From Prauserella alba (GTDB lineage Bacteria > Actinomycetota > Actinomycetes > Mycobacteriales > Pseudonocardiaceae): DNA of 64,000 nucleotides. The stretch covers positions 1,228,841 to 1,292,840 of the forward strand of contig NZ_JAMTCH010000003.1 in assembly GCF_024171735.1 (NCBI RefSeq). The letters are read 5' to 3'. The notes beneath the pieces were generated by a model that had not been told where the DNA came from, searched no databases, and saw nothing but the letters and a program-made list of their open reading frames with translations. The position numbers were made by a program, and so were the translations under genes. This document shows positions 9,377 to 18,335 of the stretch, one piece after another; positions within the stretch are counted from its first letter, which is position 1; every line of letters starts with the position of its first letter.

Positions 9377-10011
9377 ACGAGTCGTCACAGGGCGCGTCGC
9401 GACGGGGTGAGTCGTCCCCCGGTGCCGCGGAGACCGGGGACGCGGCCACCACGGCCGGTGCACCGGAACCGGACGTGCGGTACGAGTGGTACAGCCACGA
9501 ACAGCTCAAGGCCATCGCCGACGGTGGCAACGATCCCGAGTCCGCCGGTGAGATCGGCACGGGCTGGCGGAGCCTCGGCCGCACGCTGCAGCAGGCGAGT
9601 GAGCAGCTGGCCGGCACGGCCACCGACTCCGAGGACGTGTGGCAGGGCGAGGCGGGCCGGGCGCTGCGGGCGGCACTGGGCAGGGCCACCGCATGGGCGG
9701 GGCAGGCCGCGGCGACCGCCGACGCCCTGGGTGGTGCCGTGTCGGCGCAGGCGGGAGCGGCGGCGCACGCGCGGTCGGCGATGCCGGATCCGGTCTCCTA
9801 CGACCCGGGCGCGATGATCCGCGATGCGATGGGCACCGGAGACCTCGCGGCCCTGGCGGGCCTGACCGACGCGATGGCCCAGCGGCGCGCCGAGTCCGAG
9901 GAGGCGCGGCGCAGGGCCGTCGACGTGCTGCACGCGCGCGATCTCGCACTGCGCGACGCGGCGCGGGTGTCCTCGTTCCCGGTACCGCCGTCGCTGAGCG
10001 GCCCGGCATGA
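9373..10011 (+). CDS. PPE-like / WXG100-type ESX-associated protein
   Basis: 212 aa. A disordered N-terminus of about 35 residues precedes a helical region with DSEDVWQGEAGRALRAALG, a WxG-type turn between two helices (VWQG) as in PPE/WXG100 proteins, then long Ala-rich helices. EspG chaperones bind PPE proteins, and an espG gene follows directly with an ATGA overlap. The protein is therefore the best candidate for the EspG client of this cassette. Domain assignment is from pattern only. Confidence 0.75.
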   Translation: MNESSQGASRRGESSPGAAETGDAATTAGAPEPDVRYEWYSHEQLKAIADGGNDPESAGEIGTGWRSLGRTLQQASEQLAGTATDSEDVWQGEAGRALRAALGRATAWAGQAAATADALGGAVSAQAGAAAHARSAMPDPVSYDPGAMIRDAMGTGDLAALAGLTDAMAQRRAESEEARRRAVDVLHARDLALRDAARVSSFPVPPSLSGPA

Positions 10012-10793
10012 TCCGGCTCTCGGCCTCGGCGTTCGACGTGCTCTGGTCGGACCTGGAACTGGGTGCGCCGCCGTCCGTGCTCGCCGTGCCGAGTGTCGGC
10101 CGCACCGGCGACGAACGCGCGGGCATCCGCCGGGACGTCTATGCCAACCTCGCCGATCGCGGGCTGTATCCCGGCGAACTGGACGAGACACTGCGCGGCA
10201 GGTTGACCGGCATCGCGGCGGCGGCCGCGGTGATCGAATGTGAGGTGCTGTTCGACGCGGCCGATCCCGAGCCGCTCCGCGGTCTCGTCGCGCAGCTGCC
10301 CGACGGCAGGGGAGTGCTGGCCGTCCAGCCGAACCGCACCGTCGGTCTCGACGCCGTGGCACGCGACCGCAGCTGCGGCGAGGCGGCGGCGATCCTGCCC
10401 GAGGTGGACGCCGGGCCGGGGCACGGCGTGAGCCTGCCCTCGGCGACGCTCGCGACCGCGGCCGATCCGATCTACGAGAGCGGCACCGGCTCGCGCGCCC
10501 ACGATCGGCAGGTGCGCGAGGTGCTGGCCATCCAGGCGCGACCGGTGCTGTCGGCAGGGCAGTTCTCCGTGTACCGCCGCGAGGAGTCGCGGTTCGTGCG
10601 GCAGGGCGGTATCAGCTGGTTCCTCACGGACGTCGGCGCCTACACGGCGGTCACCCGGCCCGGCCCGGCCGGTGACCCCTGGCTGACGGTGGCACCGGCC
10701 GACCGTGAGCGCGTGGCCGCACGTCTCGCCGACCTCCTCGCCGAGGAGCGGACCACGCCGGCGGGCTCCGCGGCCGTGCCCGGCCGCCGCTGA
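10008..10793 (+). CDS. espG: ESX secretion-associated protein EspG family
   Basis: 261 aa. Matches the EspG family in length and layout: an N-terminal LSASAFDVLWSDLELG block, a central duplicated alpha/beta region, and a C-terminal ADRERVAARLADLL helix. EspG is a cytosolic chaperone that binds the tip of PE-PPE dimers before ESX export. It is the last gene of four joined by 4-bp overlaps. No EccA-E core component or ESAT-6 pair is in the window, so the secretion machine must be elsewhere. Confidence 0.85.
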   Translation: MIRLSASAFDVLWSDLELGAPPSVLAVPSVGRTGDERAGIRRDVYANLADRGLYPGELDETLRGRLTGIAAAAAVIECEVLFDAADPEPLRGLVAQLPDGRGVLAVQPNRTVGLDAVARDRSCGEAAAILPEVDAGPGHGVSLPSATLATAADPIYESGTGSRAHDRQVREVLAIQARPVLSAGQFSVYRREESRFVRQGGISWFLTDVGAYTAVTRPGPAGDPWLTVAPADRERVAARLADLLAEERTTPAGSAAVPGRR

Positions 10794-11203
10794 CGACGAG
10801 GGCCGCGGCTTACGAGGAAGGGCCGGGCTTGCGAGGAGGGCCGCGGACGGCGGGCCCTTCCCACCTGTGGTCACCCGCATCGCGCCGGGCCGGCCGGCAT
10901 CCCCACCCGACGGTGCCCGGATCGCGCCCGGCCGGCCGGCATCCCCACCCGGCCCCCACCTGATCCGCGGAGCGCCCCACTCCGCCCCCACGCCGGGGAC
11001 GACGGGTTCCCCACGGCCACCCACCGGTCGCCCCGAACGCCGAAGAACACCGCTGAATCGGGCATAGCGGGCGCCGTGTGGGTGTTCGTGGCGGGGTTGT
11101 ATCCCCCGGGACGGCGATCTTCCCCCACTGCTACCCACTGCTGAACCACGGCTGTGACCTGCGTGAACGCTACTGGTCCGGTCCTGTTTCCCGGCTTTTC
11201 ACG
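10794..11203. other. Intergenic region upstream of mraZ promoter
   Basis: About 410 bp. It holds degenerate tandem units rich in CGAGGAGGGCCGCGG (10794-10850), a possible GAGGGCC/GGCCCTTC hairpin near 10836-10861 that could end the espG transcript, and the long direct repeat at 10879-10951. No protein-like frame with a ribosome site was found. Confidence 0.5.
10879..10951. repeat. 31-bp direct repeat, two copies
   Basis: Copy 1 at 10879-10909 and copy 2 at 10921-10951 start with ATCGCGCC, end with CATCCCCACCCG, and differ at one base. They are 42 bp apart start to start. Each contains the GGCCGGCCGG palindromic core. Function unknown. Confidence 0.7.
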
Positions 11204-11246
11204 TTGACTGTGGGGAGAAGTGGGGTACGGTGGTGTCCAGTGGGGC
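11204..11246 (+). promoter_or_regulatory. mraZ promoter with overlapping MraZ operator
   Basis: TTGACT (11204-11209) and TACGGT (11226-11231) are separated by 16 bp. Overlapping them are four direct repeats starting at 11210, 11220, 11230 and 11240. Three read GTGGGG and the third reads GTGGTG, at an exact 10-bp period. This is the known MraZ site, TGGGN boxes separated by 5 nt, and implies autorepression of the mraZ-rsmH-ftsL-ftsI operon. Confidence 0.8.
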
Positions 11247-11321
11247 GGAAGGGAGCTCCGGGGTCGATGCCGGCAGGTCCGACGGGACGGATTGCGGGCT
11301 CGGCAGGGGAGGTGGAGGCCG

Positions 11322-11753
11322 ATGTTCCTCGGCACTCACACCCCGAAGCTGGACGACAAAGGGCGGCTGACGCTGCCTTCGAAGTTCCGGGAAGCGTTGG
11401 CTGGGGGTCTGATGATCACCAAGGGTCAGGACCACTGCCTCTACGTCTTCCCGCGAGCGGAATTCGAGCAGATGGCCAGGAAGGTCGCGGAGGCTCCGTT
11501 CACGAACGAATCGGTGCGGGCCTATCAGCGGTACCTGTTCGCGGGAACCGATGAACAGCGACCGGACGGCCAGGGCCGGATTCCGATCGCACCCGAGTTG
11601 CGGCGTTATGCCGGGCTCAACAAGGAATGCGTGGTGATCGGGGCGATCACCAGGCTGGAGATCTGGGATTCCGAGGCGTGGCAGTCCTATTTGGACGAGA
11701 ACGAGGACAACTACGCCAAGGCGCAGGAGGAGATCCTGCCCGGTGTCTTCTGA
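11322..11753 (+). CDS. mraZ: Transcriptional regulator MraZ
   Basis: 143 aa, the normal length. It has the two SpoVT/AbrB-like half-domains, each with a DxxxR signature: DDKGRLTLP near residue 10 and [10 protein letters not shown] near residue 87. A purine-rich GGAGGTGGAGG at 11308-11318 precedes the ATG at 11322. MraZ forms ring oligomers that bind TGGGN repeats and represses its own division and cell-wall operon. Four such repeats lie in the promoter just upstream. First gene of the operon. Confidence 0.96.
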   Translation: MFLGTHTPKLDDKGRLTLPSKFREALAGGLMITKGQDHCLYVFPRAEFEQMARKVAEAPFTNESVRAYQRYLFAGTDEQRPDGQGRIPIAPELRRYAGLNKECVVIGAITRLEIWDSEAWQSYLDENEDNYAKAQEEILPGVF

Positions 11754-11951
11754 CGCGGAAGCCGGAGATCCGGTCACGGCGTGCTTCCCGCGTCGTCGGG
11801 GACACGGGAAGCGACGAACGGACGACGTGGGCGCGGATGCCCTCAGGCTGCGGCCCTGATGCACCTTCCCCGGTATCAGGCCCGCAACCTGTAGGCATCC
11901 GCCCCGCGTCGGGGAGGACAGTCCCGGTGGGGCGGGACGGAAGGGGGCGCA

Positions 11952-12911
11952 GTGACCAGTGACTCCGCGCACCTGCCCGTCCTGCTCGACCGGGTCACCG
12001 CGCTGCTGACTCCCGCGGTGGCCGACCGCGACGCCGTGCTCGTCGACACCACGCTGGGTCTGGGCGGTCACGCCGACGCCCTGCTGGCGGCACACCCGCG
12101 GCTGCGGCTCATCGGTCTGGACCGGGACCCGAACGCGCTCGAGCGGGCACGGCAGCGGCTGGCGCGCCACGGGGACCGGGTCGAGTACGTCCACGCGGTG
12201 TACGACGCGCTCCCCGACGTCCTCGACGAACTCGGACTGTCTCATGTGGACGGCGTGCTCATGGACCTGGGCGTCTCCTCGATGCAGCTCGACGTCACCG
12301 ACCGGGGTTTCGCCTACTCGCAGGACGCCCCGCTGGACATGCGGATGGACCAGACCACGGGCCTGCGGGCGGCCGACGTGCTCAACACGTACTCGGTCGC
12401 CGAGCTGACCCGGATCCTGCGTGAGTACGGGGAGGAACGGTTCGCCCAGCGGATCGCGAAGGCGATCGTCGCCGAACGGGAGTCCGAGCCCTTCGACCGC
12501 AGTGAACGGCTCGTCCGGGTGCTCTACGACGCCGTGCCCGCGGCGAGCAGGCGCACCGGCGGCCATCCGGCGAAGCGGACGTTCCAGGCACTGCGGATCG
12601 AGGTGAACCGGGAGCTGGACGTGCTGCGTGCCGCCGTGCCGGCCGCGCTCGACGCGCTCGGTGAGGGCGGCCGGATCGTCGTCGAGGCCTACCACTCGCT
12701 GGAGGACCGCATCGTCAAGCGAGCCCTCGCCGAACGTGCCGCTTCGCGGACACCGGAGGGCCTGCCCGTGGAGCTTCCCGGCCACGGCCCCGAGTTCCGC
12801 CTGCTCACCCGAGGTGCCGAGAAGGCGGGCGAGCAGGAGATCGAGCACAACCCGCGTGCGGCGTCGGTACGTCTGCGCGCGGCCGAGCGGATTGGAGCGG
12901 CTGCCTCATGA
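11952..12911 (+). CDS. rsmH: 16S rRNA (cytosine(1402)-N(4))-methyltransferase
   Basis: 319 aa. Methylates N4 of C1402 in 16S rRNA. The start HLPVLLDRV, the SAM motif [14 protein letters not shown], and the RsmH signatures [14 protein letters not shown] and [15 protein letters not shown] are all present, as is the C-terminal [13 protein letters not shown]. The GTG start at 11952 is 198 bp after mraZ. It overlaps the ftsL-like gene by 4 bp (ATGA). Confidence 0.97.
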   Translation: MTSDSAHLPVLLDRVTALLTPAVADRDAVLVDTTLGLGGHADALLAAHPRLRLIGLDRDPNALERARQRLARHGDRVEYVHAVYDALPDVLDELGLSHVDGVLMDLGVSSMQLDVTDRGFAYSQDAPLDMRMDQTTGLRAADVLNTYSVAELTRILREYGEERFAQRIAKAIVAERESEPFDRSERLVRVLYDAVPAASRRTGGHPAKRTFQALRIEVNRELDVLRAAVPAALDALGEGGRIVVEAYHSLEDRIVKRALAERAASRTPEGLPVELPGHGPEFRLLTRGAEKAGEQEIEHNPRAASVRLRAAERIGAAAS

Positions 12912-13750
12912 CTGCACCCGCACGTCCTCGTCCCCAGCCGGTCGAGCGGCCGCGGCAGAATCCGCGCCGTACCGCGAGGCAGGCACCGACATCCGCTCCC
13001 GAGACCGGATCGCCGCGGCGCCGCAGCTCCGCGGCCGAACGCGCCTACGCTCGCCGCGCACAGCGCGCGGAGACACTGCAGCGGCAGACCGAACGCCGCG
13101 AGACGCCCGAGCCGCAGCGGCTGCGGCTGCGGCTGCGCTGGCCGAGGTCCCGGGCGTCGTTCGTGCTGATGCTCATGGCGCTGATGGCCGTGGGGGTGGC
13201 GACGACGCTGTGGCTCTCGACGCAGGCGATCTCCGATTCGTACCGGCTCGAACAACTCCGCGAGAGCAATGCCTCGCTGGCCGAGCGGTCCGAGGAACTC
13301 CAGCGCGAGGTCGCTTCGGCGGGTGCACCCGCACAGCTCGCGGAGCGGGCGAAGGCCCTGGGCATGGTCCCGGGCGGCAACCCGGCCCGACTCGTCGTGC
13401 GTGAGGACGGCACGGTGCGCGTGGTCGGTGAGTCGAAGCGCGCGACCGAACCCGCGCCGCCGCAGGCGCCGCGGCCGCCTGCAGGGAACGGCAACGACGG
13501 CGGCACCGCGGGCGGTGGCAACGCCGGTTCCAACGACGGCCGTACCGCGGGCGACGGGCGGGGCGGCGACGCGGCGGACGACGACGGGCAGGGCGGCCGG
13601 GACGGTCAGCAGCGCGACCGGCAGGCCGGGGCCGACACGCGCGGCGACCGCGGCAACGGCGGTGACGGCCCCGGTGGCGGCGACACTGGGGACGCCGGCT
13701 CCGATGATCGGGCAGCGGAGTCCGGTGGCGGCGAGGAGACGGCCGACTGA
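12908..13750 (+). CDS. ftsL: FtsL-like divisome protein
   Basis: 280 aa. A cytoplasmic basic N-terminus of about 80 residues, one membrane helix (about 83-104, [19 protein letters not shown]), then a leucine-zipper coiled coil ([20 protein letters not shown]) ending in the FtsL/DivIC-type [12 protein letters not shown]. The last 120 residues are Gly/Asp/Asn-rich and low complexity, much longer than in Rv2164c-type homologues. Its place between rsmH and ftsI supports FtsL. The division role is inferred from architecture and synteny, since sequence conservation is low. Confidence 0.82.
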   Translation: MTAPARPRPQPVERPRQNPRRTARQAPTSAPETGSPRRRSSAAERAYARRAQRAETLQRQTERRETPEPQRLRLRLRWPRSRASFVLMLMALMAVGVATTLWLSTQAISDSYRLEQLRESNASLAERSEELQREVASAGAPAQLAERAKALGMVPGGNPARLVVREDGTVRVVGESKRATEPAPPQAPRPPAGNGNDGGTAGGGNAGSNDGRTAGDGRGGDAADDDGQGGRDGQQRDRQAGADTRGDRGNGGDGPGGGDTGDAGSDDRAAESGGGEETAD

Positions 13751-13804
13751 CTTCCCGCCCGCCGGAACGGGCGTGGGGTGGTGCGAGCGATCCGGAGGGG
13801 ACCG

Positions 13805-15745
13805 ATGCGACCGAAACGACCGGCGGGGCCGGGGGGCGCGAGCGGGCAGGCGCCGTCGCGGGGGCGCGGCCCGGTGGGACGGACGTACTCGGCGAAAGCG
13901 CGTCGTGCGGGCCGGACCCCGGCCGATCGGGGCACGCGGAGCCGGTTCGTCATCGGCCGGATCGTGCTCGCGGTGGTGCTCGTCGCCACCGGTCTCAAAC
14001 TCGGCTACGTGCAAGGGTTCCAGGCCGAGGCGTTGTCGGCGCGCGCCGAACAGCAGCGCACCACCACGATCGACATCCCGGCCCAGCGCGGCTCCATTGT
14101 GGATCGCAACGGGGCGAAGCTCGCCTTCAGTGTGGAGACCCGCACCCTGTGGGCGAACCTGCGGCTGATGCGGAAGAACTGGGCAGAGGCCGAGAAGAAG
14201 AACCCGGACTCGAAGGAGAGCTACGACACGCGGGTCGCCGAGATCGCGAAGTTCATCGCGCAGAAGGTGCCGGACAAGGCCACCGAGTCCGAACTGCTCG
14301 AGGAATTCCACGACAAGGACTCGAGCTTCACCTACCTCGTCGACGACGTGAAGCCGTCGGTGGCCGACGAGATCCAGGAGAAGTACCCGGAGATCGGCTA
14401 CGAGAAGCGCGCTCGCCGCGAGTACCCGTCGGGCAAGGTCGGTTCGAACATCGTCGGGTTCGCCAATTGGCGTATGGAGGAACCGGACCAGTCCAAACAC
14501 AACATCGAAGGTCTCGCCGGGTTGGAGAGCGCGCGCAACAGTGTGCTGACGGGTGAACCGGGCAGGCAGGTCGTGGATACGGCGCAGGGCACCGACGTGG
14601 TGATCCCGGGTACGGAGCGGGAGGTGCAACCGGCGATCCCCGGTTCGGACCTCGAACTGACCCTCGATTCCGACGTGCAGTACAACCTGCAGCGGATGTT
14701 GTCGGACTATGTGGCGAAGTCAAGGGCCGACGGCGGCAGCGCGGTGGTGCTGGATTCGAAGACCGGTGAGATCTACGGGCTGACGAGTGAGAAGACGCTC
14801 GACCCGAACAATCTCGACCCGGATCTCATGACGGAGAAGGCGGTCACCCAGCCGTTCGAACCGGGCTCGGTGAACAAGGTCATCACCGCGGCGGGTGCGA
14901 TCGAGAACGGCATCACCGGGCCGCGGGACGTCCACCGCGTTCCCGGCTCGATGAAGGTCGCCGACCACACCGTGCGCGATGCGTGGGACCACGGCACGCA
15001 GCCGTTCACCACGACGGGCATCTTCGCCAAGTCGTCGAACGTCGGCACGCTCATGCTCGCCCAGGAGCTCGGCCCGGACCGGTACCTGGACCTGCTGAAG
15101 AAGTTCGGACTCGGCCGGCGCACGGGTGCCGGCCTGCCCGGTGAGAGCCCCGGCTACGTTCCGCCGCGCAACCAGTGGTCGGGCACCACGTTCGGCAACC
15201 TGCCGATCGGCCAGGGCCTGTCGATGACGGTGCTGCAGATGGCCGGGATGTACCAGGCGATCGCGAACGACGGCGTGCGGGTCGAACCGCGCGTGGTCGC
15301 CGCGACCCGCACACCCGACGGCAGGCGGGTGGCCGAACCGGAGCCGGACCGTACGCGCGTCGTGAGTGCGAAGACGGCCCGCACGGTGCGCAACATGCTG
15401 CGGGCGACGACCCAGGACGGTGACCTGTACGAGAGCGGCACCGCACCGCAGGCCGCGATCGAGGGATACCAGATCTCGGGCAAGACCGGAACGGGGCAGC
15501 AGGTCGACCCGGAGACCGGGGCCTACAGCAACGAGCTCTACAACATCACGTTCGCCGGGATCCTGCCCGCCGACGACCCGCGCTTCGTCGTCGGCATCCG
15601 GCTCGACGCCCCGGACACGACGCTGCCCGCGGGCAGTTCGGCCGCACCGCTGTTCAAGCAGATCTCGTCGTATCTGGCGCAGCGGTACCAGATCCCGCTG
15701 TCGGACAAGGAGGCGCCGGTGGTGCCGCTCATCCGGCGGCAGTGA
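13805..15745 (+). CDS. ftsI: Septal peptidoglycan transpeptidase FtsI (PBP3/PBP2-type, class B)
   Basis: 646 aa. A basic N-terminus and one membrane helix (about 47-64) are followed by the class B pedestal beginning at AQRGSIVDRNG and by the transpeptidase domain. Active-site motifs: SxxK with Ser355 (PGSVNK), SxN at 410-412 (SSN), and KTG at 560-562 (SGKTGTG). The ATG at 13805 has GGAGGGG at 13794-13800; an upstream GTG (13778) lacks one. It makes septal cross-links with FtsW, FtsL and FtsQ. Unusually, murE does not follow; the next gene is convergent. Confidence 0.95.
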   Translation: MRPKRPAGPGGASGQAPSRGRGPVGRTYSAKARRAGRTPADRGTRSRFVIGRIVLAVVLVATGLKLGYVQGFQAEALSARAEQQRTTTIDIPAQRGSIVDRNGAKLAFSVETRTLWANLRLMRKNWAEAEKKNPDSKESYDTRVAEIAKFIAQKVPDKATESELLEEFHDKDSSFTYLVDDVKPSVADEIQEKYPEIGYEKRARREYPSGKVGSNIVGFANWRMEEPDQSKHNIEGLAGLESARNSVLTGEPGRQVVDTAQGTDVVIPGTEREVQPAIPGSDLELTLDSDVQYNLQRMLSDYVAKSRADGGSAVVLDSKTGEIYGLTSEKTLDPNNLDPDLMTEKAVTQPFEPGSVNKVITAAGAIENGITGPRDVHRVPGSMKVADHTVRDAWDHGTQPFTTTGIFAKSSNVGTLMLAQELGPDRYLDLLKKFGLGRRTGAGLPGESPGYVPPRNQWSGTTFGNLPIGQGLSMTVLQMAGMYQAIANDGVRVEPRVVAATRTPDGRRVAEPEPDRTRVVSAKTARTVRNMLRATTQDGDLYESGTAPQAAIEGYQISGKTGTGQQVDPETGAYSNELYNITFAGILPADDPRFVVGIRLDAPDTTLPAGSSAAPLFKQISSYLAQRYQIPLSDKEAPVVPLIRRQ

Positions 15746-15941
15746 CCCTCGGCCAGGAGCGTTCGGTGCCGGAGCACTCGGTGCCGGGGTGTTTCGTGCC
15801 AGCGCCCTCGGTCGCACCGTACCCGGATAGCACCGCTCCGGGACCGCACAGCGCCTGCGCCGCAGCCGCCGGGTCGGGACGGCCGGTCGCAGGCGCCGTC
15901 ACGCGGCAACGGGCCGGCGTGGACGGTGACGGCCACGAGAA

Positions 15942-15981
15942 GTGGGAGGGGTGCTCACCGCCGGGTGAGCACCCCTCCCAC
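15942..15981. terminator. Perfect 18-bp hairpin, bidirectional terminator
   Basis: 15942-15959 pairs perfectly with 15964-15981 around a 4-nt loop (GCCG). It lies between the convergent ftsI and acyl-CoA synthetase genes. No T tract, typical of high-GC genomes. Confidence 0.8.
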
Positions 15982-15998
15982 ATGGATCGGGTTCCGGA

Positions 15999-17792
15999 CT
16001 ACTTGGCGTACAGCGAGTCGATGTCGCCTGCGTAGTTCTTGCTGACGACATTGCGCTTGAGCTTCATGCTCGGCGTGACCTCGCCGCCGGCCTCGGTGAA
16101 GTCCCGCGGCAGGATGCTGAACTTCTTGATGGCCTCGGCGTGCGAGACGAGCTTGTTGGCCTCGTCCACGGCGGCCTGCACGTCCGTGCGCAGCTTTTCG
16201 TCACCGGCCAGGTCGGCGACGGTGGCGTCGGCGGGCTTGCCGTGCTGTTCCTTCCACGTCGGGAAGAACTCCTCGTCGATCGTCACCAGCGCGCCGATGA
16301 ACGGACGCTGGTCGCCGACGACCATCGCCTGGCTGATGAGCGGGTGCGCTTTGAGCGCGTCCTCCATCGTCGACGGGGCGACGTTCTTGCCGCCCGCCGT
16401 CACGATGATCTCCTTCTTCCTGCCGGTGATCTTGACGAAGCCCTCGTCATCGACCTCGCCCAGGTCTCCGGTGTGGAACCAGCCGTCCTCGAGGGACTCG
16501 GCGGTGGCCTGTTCGTTGCGCCAGTACTCGCCGAACACCACACCGCCGGCGAGCATGAGTTCCCCGTCCTCGGCCACGCGCACCGAGGTGCCGGCGACCG
16601 GCCTGCCGACGGTGCCGACCTTGAAGGCGTCGCGTGTGTTCACGCAGGCGGCCGCGGTCGTCTCGGTGAGGCCGTAGCCTTCGAACACCGGCACGCCGAT
16701 CCCGCGGAAGAAGTGCGCGAGGCGCGTGCCCAGCGGGGCGCCGCCGGACACGGCCGCGATGCAGCGCCCGCCCAGCGCGGCGTGCAGCTTGCTGTAGACG
16801 AGCTTGGCGAACACCGCGTGCTTGAGCTTGAGGCCCAGGCCGACCTTGCCGGCGTCGGTGGCCTGGCTGTAGGCGATCGCGGTGGCCTCGGCCGCGTCGA
16901 AGATCTTGCCCTTGCCGTCGGCGTGGGCCTTGAGTTTGGCCGAGTTGTAGACCTTCTCGAACACGCGCGGCACGGCGACCACGAACGTCGGCCGGAAGGC
17001 GCCCAGGTCGGCGACCAGGTCGGTGGTGTCGGTGTGGCCGAGTGTGACGCGGGAGGTGAACGCTGTGATGGCGATGGCGCGCGCCAGGATGTGGGCGAGC
17101 GGCAGGAACAGCAGCAGCGAGTTGCCGGACTCCATCAGGTCCGGGAACGCGTCGATGTCGGCGCGCACCTCGGAGAGCAGGTTCCGGTGGGTGAGGGTGA
17201 CGCCCTTCGGCCTGCCCGTCGTGCCGGACGTGTAGCAGATGGTGGCGACGTCGTCGGCCCGCACGGAGCGGCGGCGGGTGTGGAGCTCGTCGTCGGGCCG
17301 GTCGGCGCCGAGCGCGGCCAGCGCGTCGACCGCCGGGTCGTCCCCGTCGATCTGCCAGGCGTGGGCCAGCTCGGGCAGCCGGTCACGGACCTCGCCGAGG
17401 GCCGCCGTGTGCTCGGCGGTCTCGACGATGACGGCCTTGGCGCCCGAGTCGGAGAGGATCCAGTGGACCTGCTCGGCCGAGGACGTCTCGTAGATCGGCA
17501 CGGTGACGCCGCCCGCGGCCCAGATCGCGAAGTCGAACAGGGTCCACTCGTAGCGGGTCTTCGACATCAGGCCGACGCGGTCGCCGTGCTCGAGGCCGGC
17601 CGCGACGAGGCCCTTGGCCGTCGAGAGCACCTCGGCGGCGAAGGTGCGCGCGGTGACGTCCCGCCACGAACCGTCGATCAGACGACGGAAGCTCACGGTG
17701 TCGCCGAACCGCTCGGCGTTGGCCCAGACGACGTCGGAGGCGTTCTCGTCGTCGGCGATGGGCCGTAGTGCTGGGGCGCTGTACTCGCGCAC
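15999..17792 (-). CDS. Long-chain fatty-acid--CoA ligase (FadD15-like)
   Basis: 597 aa ATP-dependent acyl-CoA synthetase that activates fatty acids. AMP-binding motifs: YTSGTTGRPKGVTLTHRN (P-loop-like), GYGLTETTAA, DGWFHTGDLGEVDDEGFVKITGRKKEI, and the catalytic Lys near PSMKLKRN. The GTG at 17792 has GGAGG five bases upstream (giving MREYSAPAL); an ATG at 17822 is possible but has no site. Homologue of M. tuberculosis FadD15 (Rv2187), also next to an Rv2186c-like gene on the opposite strand. Confidence 0.92.
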   Translation of the reverse strand: MREYSAPALRPIADDENASDVVWANAERFGDTVSFRRLIDGSWRDVTARTFAAEVLSTAKGLVAAGLEHGDRVGLMSKTRYEWTLFDFAIWAAGGVTVPIYETSSAEQVHWILSDSGAKAVIVETAEHTAALGEVRDRLPELAHAWQIDGDDPAVDALAALGADRPDDELHTRRRSVRADDVATICYTSGTTGRPKGVTLTHRNLLSEVRADIDAFPDLMESGNSLLLFLPLAHILARAIAITAFTSRVTLGHTDTTDLVADLGAFRPTFVVAVPRVFEKVYNSAKLKAHADGKGKIFDAAEATAIAYSQATDAGKVGLGLKLKHAVFAKLVYSKLHAALGGRCIAAVSGGAPLGTRLAHFFRGIGVPVFEGYGLTETTAAACVNTRDAFKVGTVGRPVAGTSVRVAEDGELMLAGGVVFGEYWRNEQATAESLEDGWFHTGDLGEVDDEGFVKITGRKKEIIVTAGGKNVAPSTMEDALKAHPLISQAMVVGDQRPFIGALVTIDEEFFPTWKEQHGKPADATVADLAGDEKLRTDVQAAVDEANKLVSHAEAIKKFSILPRDFTEAGGEVTPSMKLKRNVVSKNYAGDIDSLYAK

Positions 17793-17817
17793 GTCAACCT
17801 CCGCAGTGGGGATTCCA

Positions 17818-17829
17818 AACAACGTTGTT
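17818..17829. promoter_or_regulatory. 12-bp perfect palindrome upstream of acyl-CoA ligase
   Basis: AACAACGTTGTT lies 26 bp before the ligase start, in the divergent gap with the SRPBCC gene. It looks like a dimeric repressor operator; the cognate regulator is not identifiable here. Confidence 0.4.
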
Positions 17830-17899
17830 ACTCGCCGGTCAACTTAGTCGGTGCCGGTGCCGTTCACCATGGGTGGGTGTGCGCGTGTTGTGAGGCGCA

Positions 17900-17914
17900 T
17901 ACCATTTCGCAACC
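17900..17914 (+). promoter_or_regulatory. -10 element for leaderless SRPBCC gene
   Basis: TACCAT at 17900-17905, nine bases before the GTG at 17915, with no ribosome site. Consistent with a leaderless or nearly leaderless transcript. Confidence 0.35.
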
Positions 17915-18331
17915 GTGACCGGATCCGAATCCGAGCCTGCGCTCGACATCGTCGACGAGACCTTCCTGACCGTGCCCCCGAGCACACTCGCCGCGGTCTT
18001 CGCGGACCCGGCGGCGTGGCGGCGGTACTGGCCCGACCTGCTACTCGAAGTCTATACCGACCGCGGTGAGCAGGGCCTGCGCTGGACCGTGCGGGGCGCG
18101 CTGGTGGGCACGATGGAGGTATGGCTCGAGCCCGTGCTCGACGGCACCCTGCTGCACTACTTCCTGCGCGCCACCCCCGTCACGGGTGAGGGGCAGCGCC
18201 TTTCCGGTGCGCGGTTGCGGCGCGAGTTCGACCGGCGGGCGCGTGCGGCGAAGGCGATCGCGCTGGAGCTGAAGGTGACGCTGGAGGACGGCCGCGCCGC
18301 CGGGACGCCGCCCCGCGCGACGGTAGAATGA
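17915..18331 (+). CDS. SRPBCC / polyketide cyclase-like protein (Rv2186c position)
   Basis: 138 aa START/Bet v1-like fold: DIVDETFLTVPPSTLAAVFADPAAWRRYWPDL is the usual first strand and helices, with LLHYFLRATPV and a C-terminal long helix (RREFDRRARAAKAIALELK). A ligand-binding cavity protein of unknown substrate. Its place between fadD15-like and TB16.3-like genes matches Rv2186c. It ends 4 bp before the metallophosphoesterase start; the next gene's -10 overlaps its stop. Confidence 0.75.
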   Translation: MTGSESEPALDIVDETFLTVPPSTLAAVFADPAAWRRYWPDLLLEVYTDRGEQGLRWTVRGALVGTMEVWLEPVLDGTLLHYFLRATPVTGEGQRLSGARLRREFDRRARAAKAIALELKVTLEDGRAAGTPPRATVE

Positions 18332-18335
18332 TCAC
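18324..18335 (+). promoter_or_regulatory. -10 element for leaderless metallophosphoesterase gene
   Basis: TAGAAT at 18324-18329 overlaps the stop codon of the preceding gene and sits six bases before the GTG at 18336. This suggests an internal promoter with a leaderless transcript. Confidence 0.45.

Noticed and set aside
12689-14629. 646-codon open frame antisense to rsmH-ftsL-ftsI
   Set aside because: Crosses three genuine genes with clear motifs and has no recognisable protein features of its own.
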